A DNA stretch of 64,000 nucleotides from Uloborus plumipes (taxonomy: Eukaryota > Arthropoda > Arachnida > Araneae > Uloboridae), in contig JAXGGA010004648.1 of assembly GCA_038373865.1 (NCBI GenBank), forward strand, positions 1 to 64,000. Direction: 5' to 3'. Below the pieces are notes generated by a model. It saw only the letters and a program-made list of their open reading frames with translations, had not been told where the DNA came from and did no database searches. This document shows positions 12,201 to 27,200 of the stretch, piece after piece. Within the stretch, counting starts at the first letter, position 1, and each line of letters opens with the position of its first letter. Both the position numbers and the translations under genes were made by a program.

Positions 12201-15200
12201 CTTCACTGGTGGGGATATGCTATGGAGCATTGCACTGTGGCAGAAAGTCTGTGTGTGTATTGTGTACACTGAAGGCATATCAAACGGCTACATGGGTAGT
12301 GATCGAACAAGAAAAAAATATGTATCAAAGTTAAAAACACATGAAGAAGCAGTATTATTTAAAATTAAATTTATATTGTTCAAACGGAAGCAATAAATTC
12401 CATGTGTTAATATCACGCCAAATGTTTTAGTTTCCTGGAAATTTCAAACGTCTTATGTGCTTTACATCAACAGAGTTCTAAAGCATGAGATTTGATACTG
12501 TGATGAATACATATATAAGGAATAGTTTACTTTCAGAAATTACCTAGCACTTTCCCATTTGTTTAGCATTTAACAATAAGAATATCTCAGTGATGAAGGG
12601 CATAAATACTAAAAAAAAAACTAAAGTCTGGACAGGAAAACACAGAGTAAGGAAGATCAACTAAGGATACAATGATAAAATATTAAATTTCAATCAACTC
12701 CATCTACCATAAATTTGGACTCTAATAAAGAAATATTGAACTTACTTCTTCATTCATATACATAAGCAGAAGGGCTGCAATCTGACTCATTCCTTGGCAG
12801 TAACCAATTTCCTATAAGACACAAAAGGAATCATTTTAAGTATGTAAATGCACAGAAACTAAAACAATAAGCATGTATATTTTTAAGTTTTTTTTAAAAT
12901 TAGAGTAGTGCATGTTCCAAACACTTTCTAGAGTACTATACTTGATTGTGAAACAAAAGAACGAAATGAGAGAATAGGCAATTACTGCCCCCTCTCTTTG
13001 CAATAAAAAAGTTTCCTTTCGTTAAAAATGACATGCAATACTCAAAAGACAAAACCAACAGCTCTTAATATTATTGCTATACTAGTTAGTGTTACAAAAG
13101 CTTAAAGAAGTAGGGATATCTCTTCAACTCCTCTTTTTTAAGCTTTCTATTGAACTTAGTTCAAATTTCTGTTATCAAAAAGCTCCAACTTAATGTAGAT
13201 AAGGACATTACATACACCAGAAAAACCTTCTCCCCTAATTATTTTTTTCTTTGGACAACAGCAGAAGAAAAAACAGAAATCAATGCATAAAACATAACTC
13301 AAACAAATAAACTCTCTGGTAAATGCTAAAGAACTAGCCATTTTCACCTTGACATTGCACATAATGAAAGTTTAAAAGATGTCATTGGCAGGGACCAGTT
13401 CTACATGCAGTTTTCATGTAGATTGATTTTATGTACACAGTCACTTTGAAAATGCGGTGACAAACTTTTCAGGGGAAGTAAGTTATATTTGAAGAAATAA
13501 GACTTGCATATTAACCCATAACCAGAAACTTCAAGAGAAAGTGGTATTCGATGTAAAAGCGCTGAAAGGACACGAGTAGAAATCCATGGAAAATTGACCA
13601 AACTGACATATTTTGCTATAATTTTACATTGTCAAACCATCAACTATAGACAATAGTAAAAGGCGGATTGCATAAAAGTGCTAGAAACGCTGTATTCCTT
13701 CTTGATTGCAAGAAAATTAGCCCTCATTCAGAAAAAAAAGAAACAAAATTAATAACAAGAAATTGACATTCATTTAAAACAATAACAAGTCAACAAAAAT
13801 CATAGTAGCAAAAATGAACTCTGCAAAAACTACCCTATTTATTACAAAAGTGCAATCACAAAAACAATTCCTTCCGTAAGTCGCTAATACAAACACAAAA
13901 ATTTTCCAACCAAATTATGAACATCTCCCATCTCCGATAGTGAATACCCTTACTACCTTTCATTTTCCAGCTTTAAAACATGTGTGCTCAAAAAAACATA
14001 AAAATGCAGAAAAGCATTCTTGATTCTTTTTTTTTTTTGGGGGGGGGGGAGAGTAGATAGATGGGGACTAGATGGGGAGAGTAGATAGATGACTCATGGG
14101 TATATTTGCTTCTCTTTGGCCTAAAAAAAGAATGAAAGAAAAGGAAGTTTTCATTTTTTTAGTCACATTTTTACTACAATATTCAGTTTTTTACAATCAA
14201 AAGTGTAATGGTCTTCTTGATTCCTCTTTGGCTAAAATAGTCACCATTGCTTCAAAATAGTCACTTTTTTATTCAGCAGTGACAGCCGCCCTGTAGTTAA
14301 TATGCACCTAAGGCATATCATGACACCCCCCCCCCCCATCAAGAAAAAAAAATGTTGTGCTAGTGATGCAAATATAAACATACACAAAACATTTTACGTA
14401 ATGACATAAAAACTCCAAAGTTCAAGATATCAAAAAAGAATGACTCAATTATATATGAAGTAAGATTTAAGTTCTTAACAATGATTGTAGGATAGGGTGG
14501 TAGAAGTAAATAAGTAGTCTTACTGATTATGTTAATATCCCTTATAAACAGCCAAAAACTCATTAGACCACATATTAGATCATATATAGTACATCATTTT
14601 TTTTTTTAAATGAAGAGAAGTAAGTTGTTATAAGGCTGATGAATAAAACTAAATAAATTTAAGAAAATATACTAACCATATTGTATATAGAATAAGCTGC
14701 CAGAACATTAAATAAAGCTTGTTGCCTGACAAAATGAAAGTTAAAGATTAGTAAACATTAAAATCGACTTTCAAAATTCAAAAACAATACTTTTAAAATA
14801 CTTACTTCACACAATACCTCTCTCGAAACATTATATGGTTTCTGTAAGTACGATTTACATCTAAATCAATTTGTTTAATGTCAGGAGATAAAAGTTTTGC
14901 TTTCTCTCTCATTTCCTAAATTAATATAGATATAAACATGTTAGTTCACACACATGTTTAAAAACATTTTTTTCAAACAGGGTAAAGAGTTATAGTTATT
15001 GAAACCCATTCAGTTATTGGCAATTTTACATTTTAAACTAAAAATTTAGCAAACTTCTGGTCAAAAGCTAGGATTAAAAAAAAACATATAAAGGCTGTTT
15101 TATTAGTGTTAAAAACATTTCAAAGAATTTGTGCTGGGTGATTTGATTATTTTGTGATTTCTTGCTGTCAGAGCAAAAGCAGTTCATTTTCTTATGAAAA

Positions 15201-18200
15201 TATTAACACTTAAGATTTTTTTCATACAATATTTTAAAAACATAATGAAGTGCAGTTATTAAAATCTGAAAACATATAGAAATGGAATGCCTAATAAGTT
15301 GATTTGAGGTGCAATATAATAACTTGGTATACCCTAAAGATTTTGGTGTGGCCAATAACTGTCAGCGAAATTGTAGTAATTGTCCCTTACAATTTTAAAG
15401 TTGATTCTACGGGAATTTTGCTAAATATTGCCAACTTGACACTGAATTTGGCCTCTCATTTTTGTTGCCAAATTTGTCTTGAATTAGGTGATACAGTAGC
15501 CCCTTGTTATATCGCTCATTCGGATATATCGCTCTTTTCTTTTGTCTCCCCCAAAAAAAAAACTTTTAGCTCGAAACCATTTATGAGAAAATATGTAAGG
15601 TGCTCAGAAAAGGTCTTTCTCATTTATTTTGTCATCAATGAACAAAACGAAGGTTCTTCTATTCTTCTGAATTCGCTGAAAAGAAGCAGCAAATCCCTGT
15701 CACCCAAACTTGCATATTGCAGAGACAGTTTGGAAACTACTGAACACTTTCTTTTGTATTGATATAATGAGTGAAACGCACCTGGTAAATGTCAAGAAAA
15801 CACACACCCTAAAATCTAATGTTCAAATAAATGAATTTTTATGTATGTGCACGTATAATTTACTTGTAAGCTGGATAGAAACTATTTTTAATGACCTCAG
15901 TTACATCGCACTTTCGGATATACCGCGCTTTTTTCGTGTCCCCCAAAAAGCGCGATATAACGAGGGGTTACTGTATTTAAAGGGTTACAGTACCTCAAAA
16001 TGACCAAAAGACCAAAAAAATTTTTATTGCTTATTTCAAAAGTAAAAGTTATTTCAAACACTCAGAAAAAATAGTATTGTTCTAGCTAAATTATTTAAAA
16101 AGTTATGGAGTGACTTTAGGGCATGCATGCTATGTGTTCTAATGGAAAAGCAAAACTTTAAAGTGCTTTTCTCGGTGATCAGTTTTTAGTGTTTCTATGT
16201 TACTGGAAATGCTAAGGAATTTTTTCTATTAAAGATATAACTTTAAAGCAATATTTTTTACACTCAGGATAATATATTTAACAAAACTAGGGATGGACCG
16301 GATATCCGGTAACTATCCGGTATCCGACCTATCCGGCTGATATTTTAAGTATCCGGTACTTCCGCATATCCGATCCGGCTGACCGCCCCGGATACGGATA
16401 TCCGGAAGATTTTTGCAGGATATCCGGCTAAGTATCCGGTATTGATGTGGGGAATATCCGGAATTGATGTGAGGGTTATCCGGTATGATGTGAGGACCTA
16501 ATTAAATATTTTCTTTTTTATAAAAATCTTAGTTAAAAATTTCATTGTTTGATAAACCTTTTAGATGATGTAATGACTTTTCATCTTTCCTTTTTACCAA
16601 TTTTTGCTTCTAAAACAAAAATTGTGTTATTCCTCCAACTGTGTACTGGACATGGAAGCATTCTGCATATTTGATTTTTCACAATTGCCAGATAATATAT
16701 GATTGTCTTCAGCTTTTCAAAAATATTTTAGTTAAAATATTTAGAAAGAAAAGGCTACAAACCTTCAAGGATTAATGTGCGACAAAAGTTTGAAAAAAAC
16801 TTACGATCACATCGTTAGTTCATAAAAATTAATCGCAGTAGCTTTTAATATAAATTCTCAAATTATTTTATTTATTGAATTCTTTTATTTTTAGTTTTTG
16901 TGCTTCTAACAAAAATTGCGATCTATTAACACCCAATGATGTTGTAATTAGATATTTTTTACTTTGCCACTATTATTGCTTTATTATAATTGAAAATAAC
17001 ATACACTAAATAACCTATCTAACATTGACGAAAGTTTTCTTTTAGATAATGAAAACATCTGTCCCCATGAATCGTCGCAACTTAAAACCATGCCTTTTTT
17101 TTTTGAAAGAGTTTAAATGTGTGTAAAGAAATTTTGAATTTTGCACTTTGTTTCGTTCTTTCTTTTTGTAATACCTTCCTTTCAGAAAAGATATTTCTCT
17201 GCTATTAGAATCTTTTCACGTCTGTCACGCCGCTCCGTAACTCCTCGAGAACATGTTGAGCATGACCCTCAATAACATTCAATTGAGTTTCGATAACTCA
17301 AAGCTTTATAAACTCAAATATACCTTCATTTCAAAGTTTTCATTTGGTCCCAAATTCTTGAAAAGACGGTAGGAACTGCTTGTAACTCGAACTATCAATA
17401 ACTCTAAGTTTTTAGCCGGTCCCTTGGGACTATGAGCTATTGAGACTTGACTGTATTTAAGATGTTAATTTGCATCATTAGAAAGTGTATCGTCTTTTAG
17501 AATTTAAGTAAAACTTTAAGTTAATTATTTAGATATAAGTTTATTAATTTATTTTTTAAAGTGAACATATTTAGAATAATTTTAAATAATAATGATAATA
17601 TATCGGTCATTTCAGCGAAAATGGTACAAATCAGTCCCGATACTTCAGAATTTTGGGAATTTTAATGTTTACCACCAATTAATTATATTTTTTTTATTTG
17701 TTCTCCATCTAATTGTGTGTAACCAAGTATTACTTATTTAGGCATAAGCCATTTATAAAGGACCCCCCCCCCCACAAAAAAAATTCTTTGGCAAAAGAAG
17801 GAAAAAATGATCTGCCCCAGCTTCAAATTGCTAGGACTTAAAATGCAATTTAAGATTAAGCTGAAATGCAACAACAAAATCATTTGCAATGCACAGCACA
17901 AAAAATGCTTCTGACACCCTTTCTGCTGATTTTTATGTATGTAAACAAAAAAATCTTGGGAAAAACACCTATTTATCTTTGTTCCTGGATTTTTTTTATG
18001 TTTCAAACTGTCCACTCTGTTACAAGCCTTTCAGAAATAAAATAAGCAATCGCATTCAATGTGATATTTTTTTAAATAAGTACAAGTAATGTATCTGCTT
18101 TGATTACTTTGATACATTGAATTATATAATCAGTAACTAAGATAAGCCTAAAATTCTTTGCTGATGATAGTTAATTTGCACTGTGGGATGTCCACTCTGT

Positions 18201-21200
18201 TACAGTCGCATTAATAGTGCAAAAAATATTTTTTCTTGGAATTGCAGACAGAATTAGTTTTAGGATGCTTAGTTCATTTTATACTTGTTCTGTAATTAAC
18301 TTTTCTTTACGATTAGAAATATATTTTTCAAACCTCATTTGTCTCCTCTGTTACACAAAGTGGTCGAATTATTCAAAACCCTAAATGAATGACTCATATA
18401 TACAAGCCATTTACACTTTATTATGCACAAATAAACAGAAAATAATTTTTAAAACAATGATTAGTTGGCAAAAATTACTTCATTTGATAAACTTAACTCA
18501 ACAATTTCAGACATGATTTGTACCATTTAGACTGGAATACCCCATAAATATAACATTTGCATCTGGGACTATATCTTTATTTTTTCAAAATGAAGTTGAA
18601 TTTCGAGGTGATCGTTTAAGAATTAGTTTATTAATTTGTTTTTAAAAAAGTGAATATGTTTAGCTTGACCCTTAATGTATTTAAAATGATAATTTGCCAC
18701 TTTTAAGAATGTGTATCTTAATTTTTTGGAACTAAAGTAAAATTTCAAGTTGATTATTTAAGTAAAGTTTACTCATTTGTTTTTTAAAAAGTGAACAACT
18801 TTAGCATACCTCTTAAAAGTATATTTAAACTGCTGATTTGAATCTTCAGAAAACATGTTCCTTTGTTTTTTGGAGTTATATAAAATTTTTAACTAATTAT
18901 TTGAGTATAGCTTTATTATTATTATTATTATTTAACACACTGGTCGTGTTTTAATATTTTCTTCTTTAACTTGTATGTTAGAAAAATTACATGCATATTA
19001 TTCTTTAAAAAAAAGAATTTCAAAGCAAAATTTTGCTTTATATTATTGAAAAATTAGAAATAAGAAAATGTGTTACTTTGTAATGAAGTTTAAATTCATA
19101 AAATTCTAATAAAACATGTATCAATTAGAAAAAAAAAACGTTTATCTGAGCTTAGTTTTTTTTTTCCTTTTTTTTCTTTCTTTGTTTTTTTCTTTTTTAA
19201 TATTGGTGAAATATTTAATAACTGTATCATTTACATAGAAACATATTGAAATGATATTGAAACAGAAAAGCTTTAAAATTTAAACTAAGAATAATTAAAA
19301 GTTTAAACTTTGAGTATATACAGAAATATTTAATTCAATCTTTTAAAGTTTCGTCTATTTTGATAAAAATACATTATTTAGAAAGAAATCACAATATGCT
19401 AGTGATTCATTTCATATGTAGCGCTACTCCTGTACAAATAAAATAGAGGCTTTAAAAATTAATTTAAATGTATTTAACATGTTCTTAAAGAAATTATGCG
19501 AGAAACAACTTTGATTTATTGTTTTGAAGCTGCATTACATAAAAATAAGCGAACATGCAATGTAATTGTAATGCCAAATATTCGCAGGATATCCGACCGG
19601 ATATCCGGTATCCGGCGTTTGATGATCCACCGATATCCGATATCCGGTATCCAGCAAAATCACTATCCGGTCCATCCCTAAACAAAACTGTGCATTGAAT
19701 AAGCGTTTTATAAATTACAAAAATTTTTAGAGTTTGTTAAACCTCGAAAAACTAAATTTTCTAAGAATTTTCTACATAAAAGGTCACAAAATATTTTCAA
19801 ATCAAAATATAAGAAAATGAATGCACAGATTTTTTGAGGTAATCCTTGTGATCATTTCTCAAAAAGAAATTTTGAAATTAGTGCAGAAACAAAAAAGCCT
19901 TGGGATTTTTAAAAAATTGAAATTTTCTTAAATATTTCAAATTTTCAAAAAAAGTTTTCAAAATTTTTAATGTTTGAAAATAAATTATTGATTGTAAAAC
20001 AAGTGTAGAAACAAAGATTTCAAAGAATTAACTGTTTCACTTGAATTAAAGAAATTTGTTAGAAAGGTACTGTAACCCCTTAAAAACTTAGAAAAAGATA
20101 GAGCTAAAAAGCTTTGTGATATACCGTTAAGTGGTCACTGATTTATGAAATTACTTCAGTTTTACAATTTTAATCAAATATAACATTTTTTATACTAATG
20201 CAATTTTTAAAATTTCATCATCAGATATTTCATATTTGTACCACACATTTTATAATTTTTTTTAATATTTTAAAACAGCTGTAGATTTTTAATGATTGCT
20301 ACTAAATGCATTGATATTTAATGTTAATATTCATTTTTATAAATGTGCTACCATAGAAAAACAAAATAGCTTTTAAATAAACTAAACCATATAATGTTGT
20401 ATACATACAACTGAATGTGATAATTTGATGAAAAAATATTCCTTCAATGAGAAGAATCAACATATTTGTTACTGCGCTAATGTATTCATTTTCAGTCGAG
20501 AATTTTTAGTTACAAAAAAAAAAAAAAAAACAAAATGAACAAAATATTTTGGCCGGGGTAATTTTTTCCAGTTTTTTTTAAGTTGGTATTTTTTCAGAGA
20601 TGGAAAAAATTGGACAACATTGCCAATAACCATATGATCTCACGGCCAATAAGTGTAATAAAGTGCCCCATTACTGTGTGTTTGACCCATTTGTATGTTT
20701 ATGTTTACTTAATTCAGAAAACACAGAAAAAATTATTTCAATTCATAAATACATTAATATGCTGTCAAAAAACACAAGTTGGGTTTAAAAACTTTTCATT
20801 TATTTTAAATTCAAACATCCAGTCAAGGAGTGGCTTAACTAGCGAATAACTATACTGTTTTCTTTACTTTTTTAGGTAAATAGAAACTTACTATGTATTT
20901 GCCTTCTTGCTCCTGTTTAATTTGAGTTACTTCAAGAACACGACACCATACTTCACCACGAACTGCGTTTGGTATTCCTTTGTATATTCTTCTTTTTAAC
21001 TATTAAATCAAAATTGATAAATGTACAAACAATCAAACCAAAGATACAGCATAAAAAAAGAAACAAATACATCTCATCCACACCCTTGTGCAAATTAATT
21101 GACACAAACTCAAAAAATTAAAAAAAAAACATGAAGTAATGCTATTTTAAGTAAATTTATATGCAACTAAAAGATTTTAGCACGTAATACGACCTCCACT

Positions 21201-24200
21201 ACTCTTTATTAATGTTTAGACAAATTTGGCATGTAATCCACGATTTTTTTACAATCATGTTCATATCTTGTAGAATAGGAATTTATGTTGATATTTGGTC
21301 AAAAATAGGATCAAAGCATAATTCTTTCATTTTTCGCCAAAAATGACCAATTTTTGAAGCACGATATCTTCTAAACTATTGGTCCTACAGAACGCCACTT
21401 GAACTTATCTTGTTGTAAATGCAGTGCTCTTTAAAATGGGTACTTACATGTATAATCAAAAGTTGCATACTTTAGGAGTTATAAAGAAAAAACTAAAAAA
21501 AGCCGGTAAATTTCGCAGCGAGAACAGGTTTTAGAAAGGTGCAAACTTAGATTTACACTACCCTAAGGGACCCAAACAACATATTAAAAATTCAGAACTA
21601 CATCGCGATTTGCGATTTTAATGTCTAATTTGACTGGACTATTTGCAATATTTGTGTCTTTGTACCAGACATGAATTAGCTCAGTGATTAACATCTCCAC
21701 AGTTGAACAGTGCTTATGCAATATGCTATTCTTGCATATAGCCCCAAGATTATCGAATGGGTTGATGTCAGAAGAGTTCCCAGGCTATTCTAATGTCTCA
21801 GTTTGGTTCTCAAACATGAATTTCTTGGTCATTTTGGACGTATGGCAAGGAGCTAAATCTTGCTGGAAAATCCCTGTTCCATCTGGCTATCGTTTTCTCA
21901 ACTCTCCTGATAAAGCCTTTTTCTCCAGAATAATAATTTATTGCTCAAAACGAGCCATAATCTCAACTGGCTTCAAAATACTAACCCCATTGTAACCGAA
22001 AAAACCCCAAAACATCTTTTGATGGTGTTTTACAAATTGACAGAAAAAATTACAGAACTCTTTCGCCTGGAGATTTCATCATGTTTTGAATTAGTTGGCT
22101 TTGGACCAGTGAAACGACTTTCTTCCCTAAATCGTACTTTCCTCCAATTTTCAATACTTCAATTCTTATATTTTAAAGCCCACAAGTAGAGTTTTTTATT
22201 CATTGGTTGGGTCAGAAGCTGTTTCTTCAGGCTGACAGGCAGATCAATCGACTGCAATAAGGTGCCTCCGAGCAGTAAATGAGTTAATATTTATTTCATG
22301 CTATTTTAAATATCTATTAAGTACTGCACTAATCTTTCGGATTCACCCCCAATCTCACCCAAACTCCCTTGGGTGTTGCTGTCAGGATCCCTCCACTGAC
22401 CGGATTAGGGTTTCAAAGGACAATGGGAGACGAGCAGATAAGAACACAATAGACGTCTTCCCCTCCTACTTGAAGGAAAGCTTCTTCGCGAGGGATAATT
22501 TTTTGGATTTTTTTCCCGGCATAGTCCGTAGACCGCCATTTTGAACCACAAATTGTTAATACGTATTGTATATCTTTGAAATTAAGTTATGTTCTATGTT
22601 TGAGGTTGCTCGACAACTTTTTTGAAATAAATATTTTTAAATTCTTGAAGATAACACACTTTCTACTTTAAATAGAAGTAAATGTTACTTAAACACTTTA
22701 TTATTCGGGAGGACGTTTTCAAAATAATTATAGATCCCAACCAGAAATATTTTATTCAGTCTATTTTATTTATTTATTTTTTCAAATCAAAACATTTTAA
22801 ATGCTATTGCATATGAGATTGATGTTTAAAATATAGGTGTTATGGATGTGCTGTTTCAGAAAATAATTAATCATAAATAATTATTTAAATAAGTAAAAAA
22901 AAAGTATTCCATTTACCATGTTACTAAAAAGGACTAAAAATTAAAAAAAATATTCCTCATTATCTAAAATCCCGGGGCAGAAGAAAAAGTTCATAAGTAG
23001 TTCCATTAAAATATAACCGATAGTTTAATAGGGTAGTTGTGACCTATTGAATATCCCTTTTTTAACTACTAAATATTGTTAAGAGGCTTACAAAACACAA
23101 AAATTCACCATTGCCGAATTTTAAAACACAACGGTTGATTCTTAATGATTTTTTTAAAAACCCACGCGCAAAAAAAGCGCGCCTTGAAACCGAAACCCGT
23201 GACGTCGGATGGTAGTAACTTTCAGCCTTTCATCCATAAAAATTTGATTTTTGCTATATTATCGTTTCATTGTGGGATTTTCTCCTTCCGTAATCAATAC
23301 CTTAAAGTCTACTAATTCATTATTTAAAACTGGATTTATCAAAGAGCAATCTAATACCCTGCTAGGGGTGATTGTTTTGATATTTTTTGGCGAAATTCGT
23401 ATTCAAATTTTTAGAACGCATCACTTGGCGAGGAAAAAAAATTACGGCAGTGCAGAGCGAACAACAGTGCGGAAGCCGGAGAAACCGGTTTCTCGAGCTC
23501 CTTGCATCTAAAGCTTCTCGCTCTTTCTTCGCCTTAGTAGAAAGTTCAAAAGCGCCAATGAGTGCCCAGTGACGTCACCCCTGCTTGAAATTTAAAAATT
23601 ATTTTTAAAAAAACTACTTGTTGCAGCGCAAAATTTTTTTCGCCGTTGATGTTCATGTATGTTGCTCTATCATATAAAAATAAAATTGAAAAATCGAAAA
23701 CTTCCCTATTGCACTGAAGTATATTATTAGCTGATGTTGTAAGTTTTCTTACGGATTGCTAATCTTTACACCTTTTATGGTTAGAGAGAACTCAAACCCC
23801 GTGAGGAGAAATTGTTCCTCAATTTTTTGACCGTTTTAAAAATATTGGTAAATTTAAAATCGTATTTATAAAAATAATTATTTTCTGCTATTTAGCAATG
23901 TGTGTAATTTTGCCACCGATTTCGAACACTTAAATGAGATAAAATATTATTTACATTTTCCAATCTGCAACATCCTTCGCAGTGGCGTAATCTGAGGGGG
24001 GCATAGGGGGGCAAATGCCCCCCTACTTTTTTTTGGTCCAGGGGAACAGCTATTATTTTGCCCCCTAGTTTTTTTAGCAAGGAATTTGTTTTAAAATTGC
24101 TTGTTTAATGATGTATACCTTATTTTCAAACGATAATAAAATATAATTAGTGTTTTACAGATGCAATTATTATGAATATTCAAAAACTTTGTACTCAGCC

Positions 24201-27200
24201 ACCAATTAGTAATTTCAACCTGCAGTTTGTTTTGAAACTGCACCGCAGAGGTACTATTCGAAGGACGGAAGAAGTAGGCTTATGGATTAAAAGACATCCG
24301 ACTTAGATTTGGGGTAGGGGAGAGTAAAAATTGCCCCCCCCCCATCTGTTTTTTATTAAAAAAGTTTTCATCACACTCTCAAAAAGTTTTTGAAGAGCCA
24401 AATAATCTACTGAAAAGAAAAGAAATATTACGTACTAATTTACTTCGAATGTGTGTGAAGTGGGGAGACATCTTTTTTAACAAATTATTAACTACCTTTT
24501 CACTAATTCATTTACAAATATTAACATTTTACTAATTTCTGTTTCCTGAATTCCTTAGTTATAGAAAATGTACCTCAAGAAATATTCCGAATAAACGAAC
24601 AATGCCTATTTAACATGTGAAATTTTAGCAACTAATCCCTTAGTAAGTTTTCTCTTAGATTTACTCGTTACTCTCTGTTGCCTTGTTCTGTTTAAACATT
24701 AACATATACATTCCGTAAAAAGTTATAACGATTTTTTGAATTTATTTTATTATTATCATCATCATCATTATTATTTTTATTATTATTTATTTATTTATTT
24801 TTTTTTTGAAAAAGTACGTTTTTGCATTATTTGAATTGAAAAAAAAAAAAATCCTTCAAAAAAGTTTGCCCCCCTACTTTTCGAGGCCAAGTTACGCCTA
24901 TGATCCTTTGCATATTTTTACAAATATTATGAAGGGAGAAAGTTCATCTTTTGCCTCTATATATTAAGGGCACATATTTGCAAAATTCTTTCTGTATATG
25001 TTTGCATCTATTATTAGTAGAATATTTTAAATTTTAAGTGTTTCTTTTAGCGGATTTGACTTTCTGATTCATTTCTGAATAAGCTGTTCCAATTCATATT
25101 ATTGGAATCAGCCGTATCAAGCGAAATTATTAAAAGCGTGTTAAAAACATATAAATTTCGGTATCATTATTTTTATGTGGAGCGTTTGGTGGGTATTTCA
25201 GAGAAATCCCGTCAAAGCAAGAAATCAATACCCGTTTAAGGTTTCTCTTCTCTTCTCTCTGTCTTTTTTTCACTGTTAATACTACAAACTACGTATGAGG
25301 CTTTTAATCCATATTTGTGCATAATTCCCATAATAGGAGAACCAAAAAATGCTCGCAAAAATTGGAAGTAAATGTCTCTCAGTAGGAGCCCCTCATTTTT
25401 CTGTATCATACATATTTTGTGACAAATGAGAACATGAATGTTATTTGTTTTAGCTAAAATAAAATAGTTTTGTTTCATGCTAAAATAAAATAGGTGAGCC
25501 TTGAAATGAAAATTCATTGTTTTAATCTATGTTGGAAAATGCTCACATTTAAAAATCTTAAATTTTATCAATTTAATGCTAAAAGGCCTATCTCGATTAC
25601 AACAAAAATAGGCTCGATTACCATAAAAGGGTCATTTTCTGACAAAAAATTTAAATTTGAGCTTTTTAGATTTTTTTAAATTTCAAGACCCCACCTATGA
25701 GAGTTCTATGGCATCAAGGAACCTCTGTGTCGAGTTTGATGAAAATCCGACGCAAACTGTGGATTTGTATAGAATAATTAAAAGTAATTTAATAGTAATT
25801 GTATAGAGTACTTAAATTGAAAATTAACTCCTAAAGATGCCTCAATCTCACGGTATATTACATTAAGATCAGACCTTTTCAGTTCGCTGGCAATATCGAT
25901 GTTTTTATGCACAACTATCGATTTTTTACGACCTGGAACGAACGTCGACCAGGATTTAATTGGTTATTCAAGCTTTTTACATAGTTATAGGATGGTGTTG
26001 CAACTTTTCATAAAGAATTAAGTTCATCAATATATGTCTTAATAATTCACGTCGAAAACTCGTGAAAATAACTCCTCTTTTTCACTTGATCATAAAATTC
26101 TTTTCTCGTTTTTTTCGCCAAATCAGGTGCATGTGTATTAGGGTGGAGCGAAAAAAACAAAGTTTTTATTTTCGAATCGTAACAGTGCGTAAAAGTTGCG
26201 ATTGGTGAAAACTTACAAAACAAAATAAAAAATTTTAAAATCGGATATCTTCCGATCCCGCAACAAGCCTGAAATTAAAAAAAAAATGAAAAATTTCATG
26301 TGTTTTTAGCGATTTTTTAAAAATTTTGTTCAATGTCTTATTTTAATACTCTTGGACGGAAAAGTTACGATTGGTGAAGGCTTCTGAAATTAAAAAAAAT
26401 ATATTGAGATTGAATAATACTTTCTAATCCCGGAACAAGCCAGAAAATCCAAAAAATTGGATATTTTCAGCTTTTTTGGGGAGGATCAAAAAAAAGTTTT
26501 TAAAACTGTTCTCAGTTTTTTTTTCTTCTTTTTTACCCAGTATCATAGCATAAAGAATTTTAAAAAGCACTTTGCCTCTTAAACATTTTTTTTTCTTGAT
26601 TTTTTAAGTATCTTCTAAACATGCAAAACTACCATTCTTTACAACAATGAAAAATTTTTAAATAATAGAAAATTATAAAATATTTTACAAAATTTATACA
26701 ATCCAGTACAAAAACCCACTAAATAAAACACCCACGCGCAAAATAAACGCTAATTTTAATCACTAAACTATAAACAATTTTAATACCTAACTATATACAA
26801 TTTCTTAACCGCCTTTTGAAGTATGTGCCTTCTATAAACTGTTACCAACCTAACTGACTTCCCACAGAATCCTTTAACATTAATTTAATTTAAAACTAAT
26901 TTTTGTTCAGTCTTGAAAATTAAACCTAGTTAGATTAAGTAATGTATAGAATAAGACTGCAAAAGGCAATTAAAAATTAAGAAACTAACATATAATGAGG
27001 TACGCATTAAAATAGTTTATTGTTTAGAGATAAAAAATATTGTTCATCTTATGAGTGAGTGTGTTGTTCAGTGGATTTTTGTACTGAAAAAGTTGAACAA
27101 ATTTAATTAATAGGTATGGATAAGAAGTTGTACGTAAATATTATGTATTCAATGTCGGTTTTGTTTTTTATTTAAAAATAATTTTGTGTATGAAAAATTA

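Noticed and set aside
15304..15762. 152-codon plus-strand open frame
   Set aside because: It runs from intron DNA across the end of a pogo-type MITE. The composition and lack of domain make it a chance frame.
19494..19685. Paired frames rich in SGYRIS/ISGIRR
   Set aside because: They are translations of the TATCCGG subterminal repeats of the hAT element, repeated at 61972-62198.
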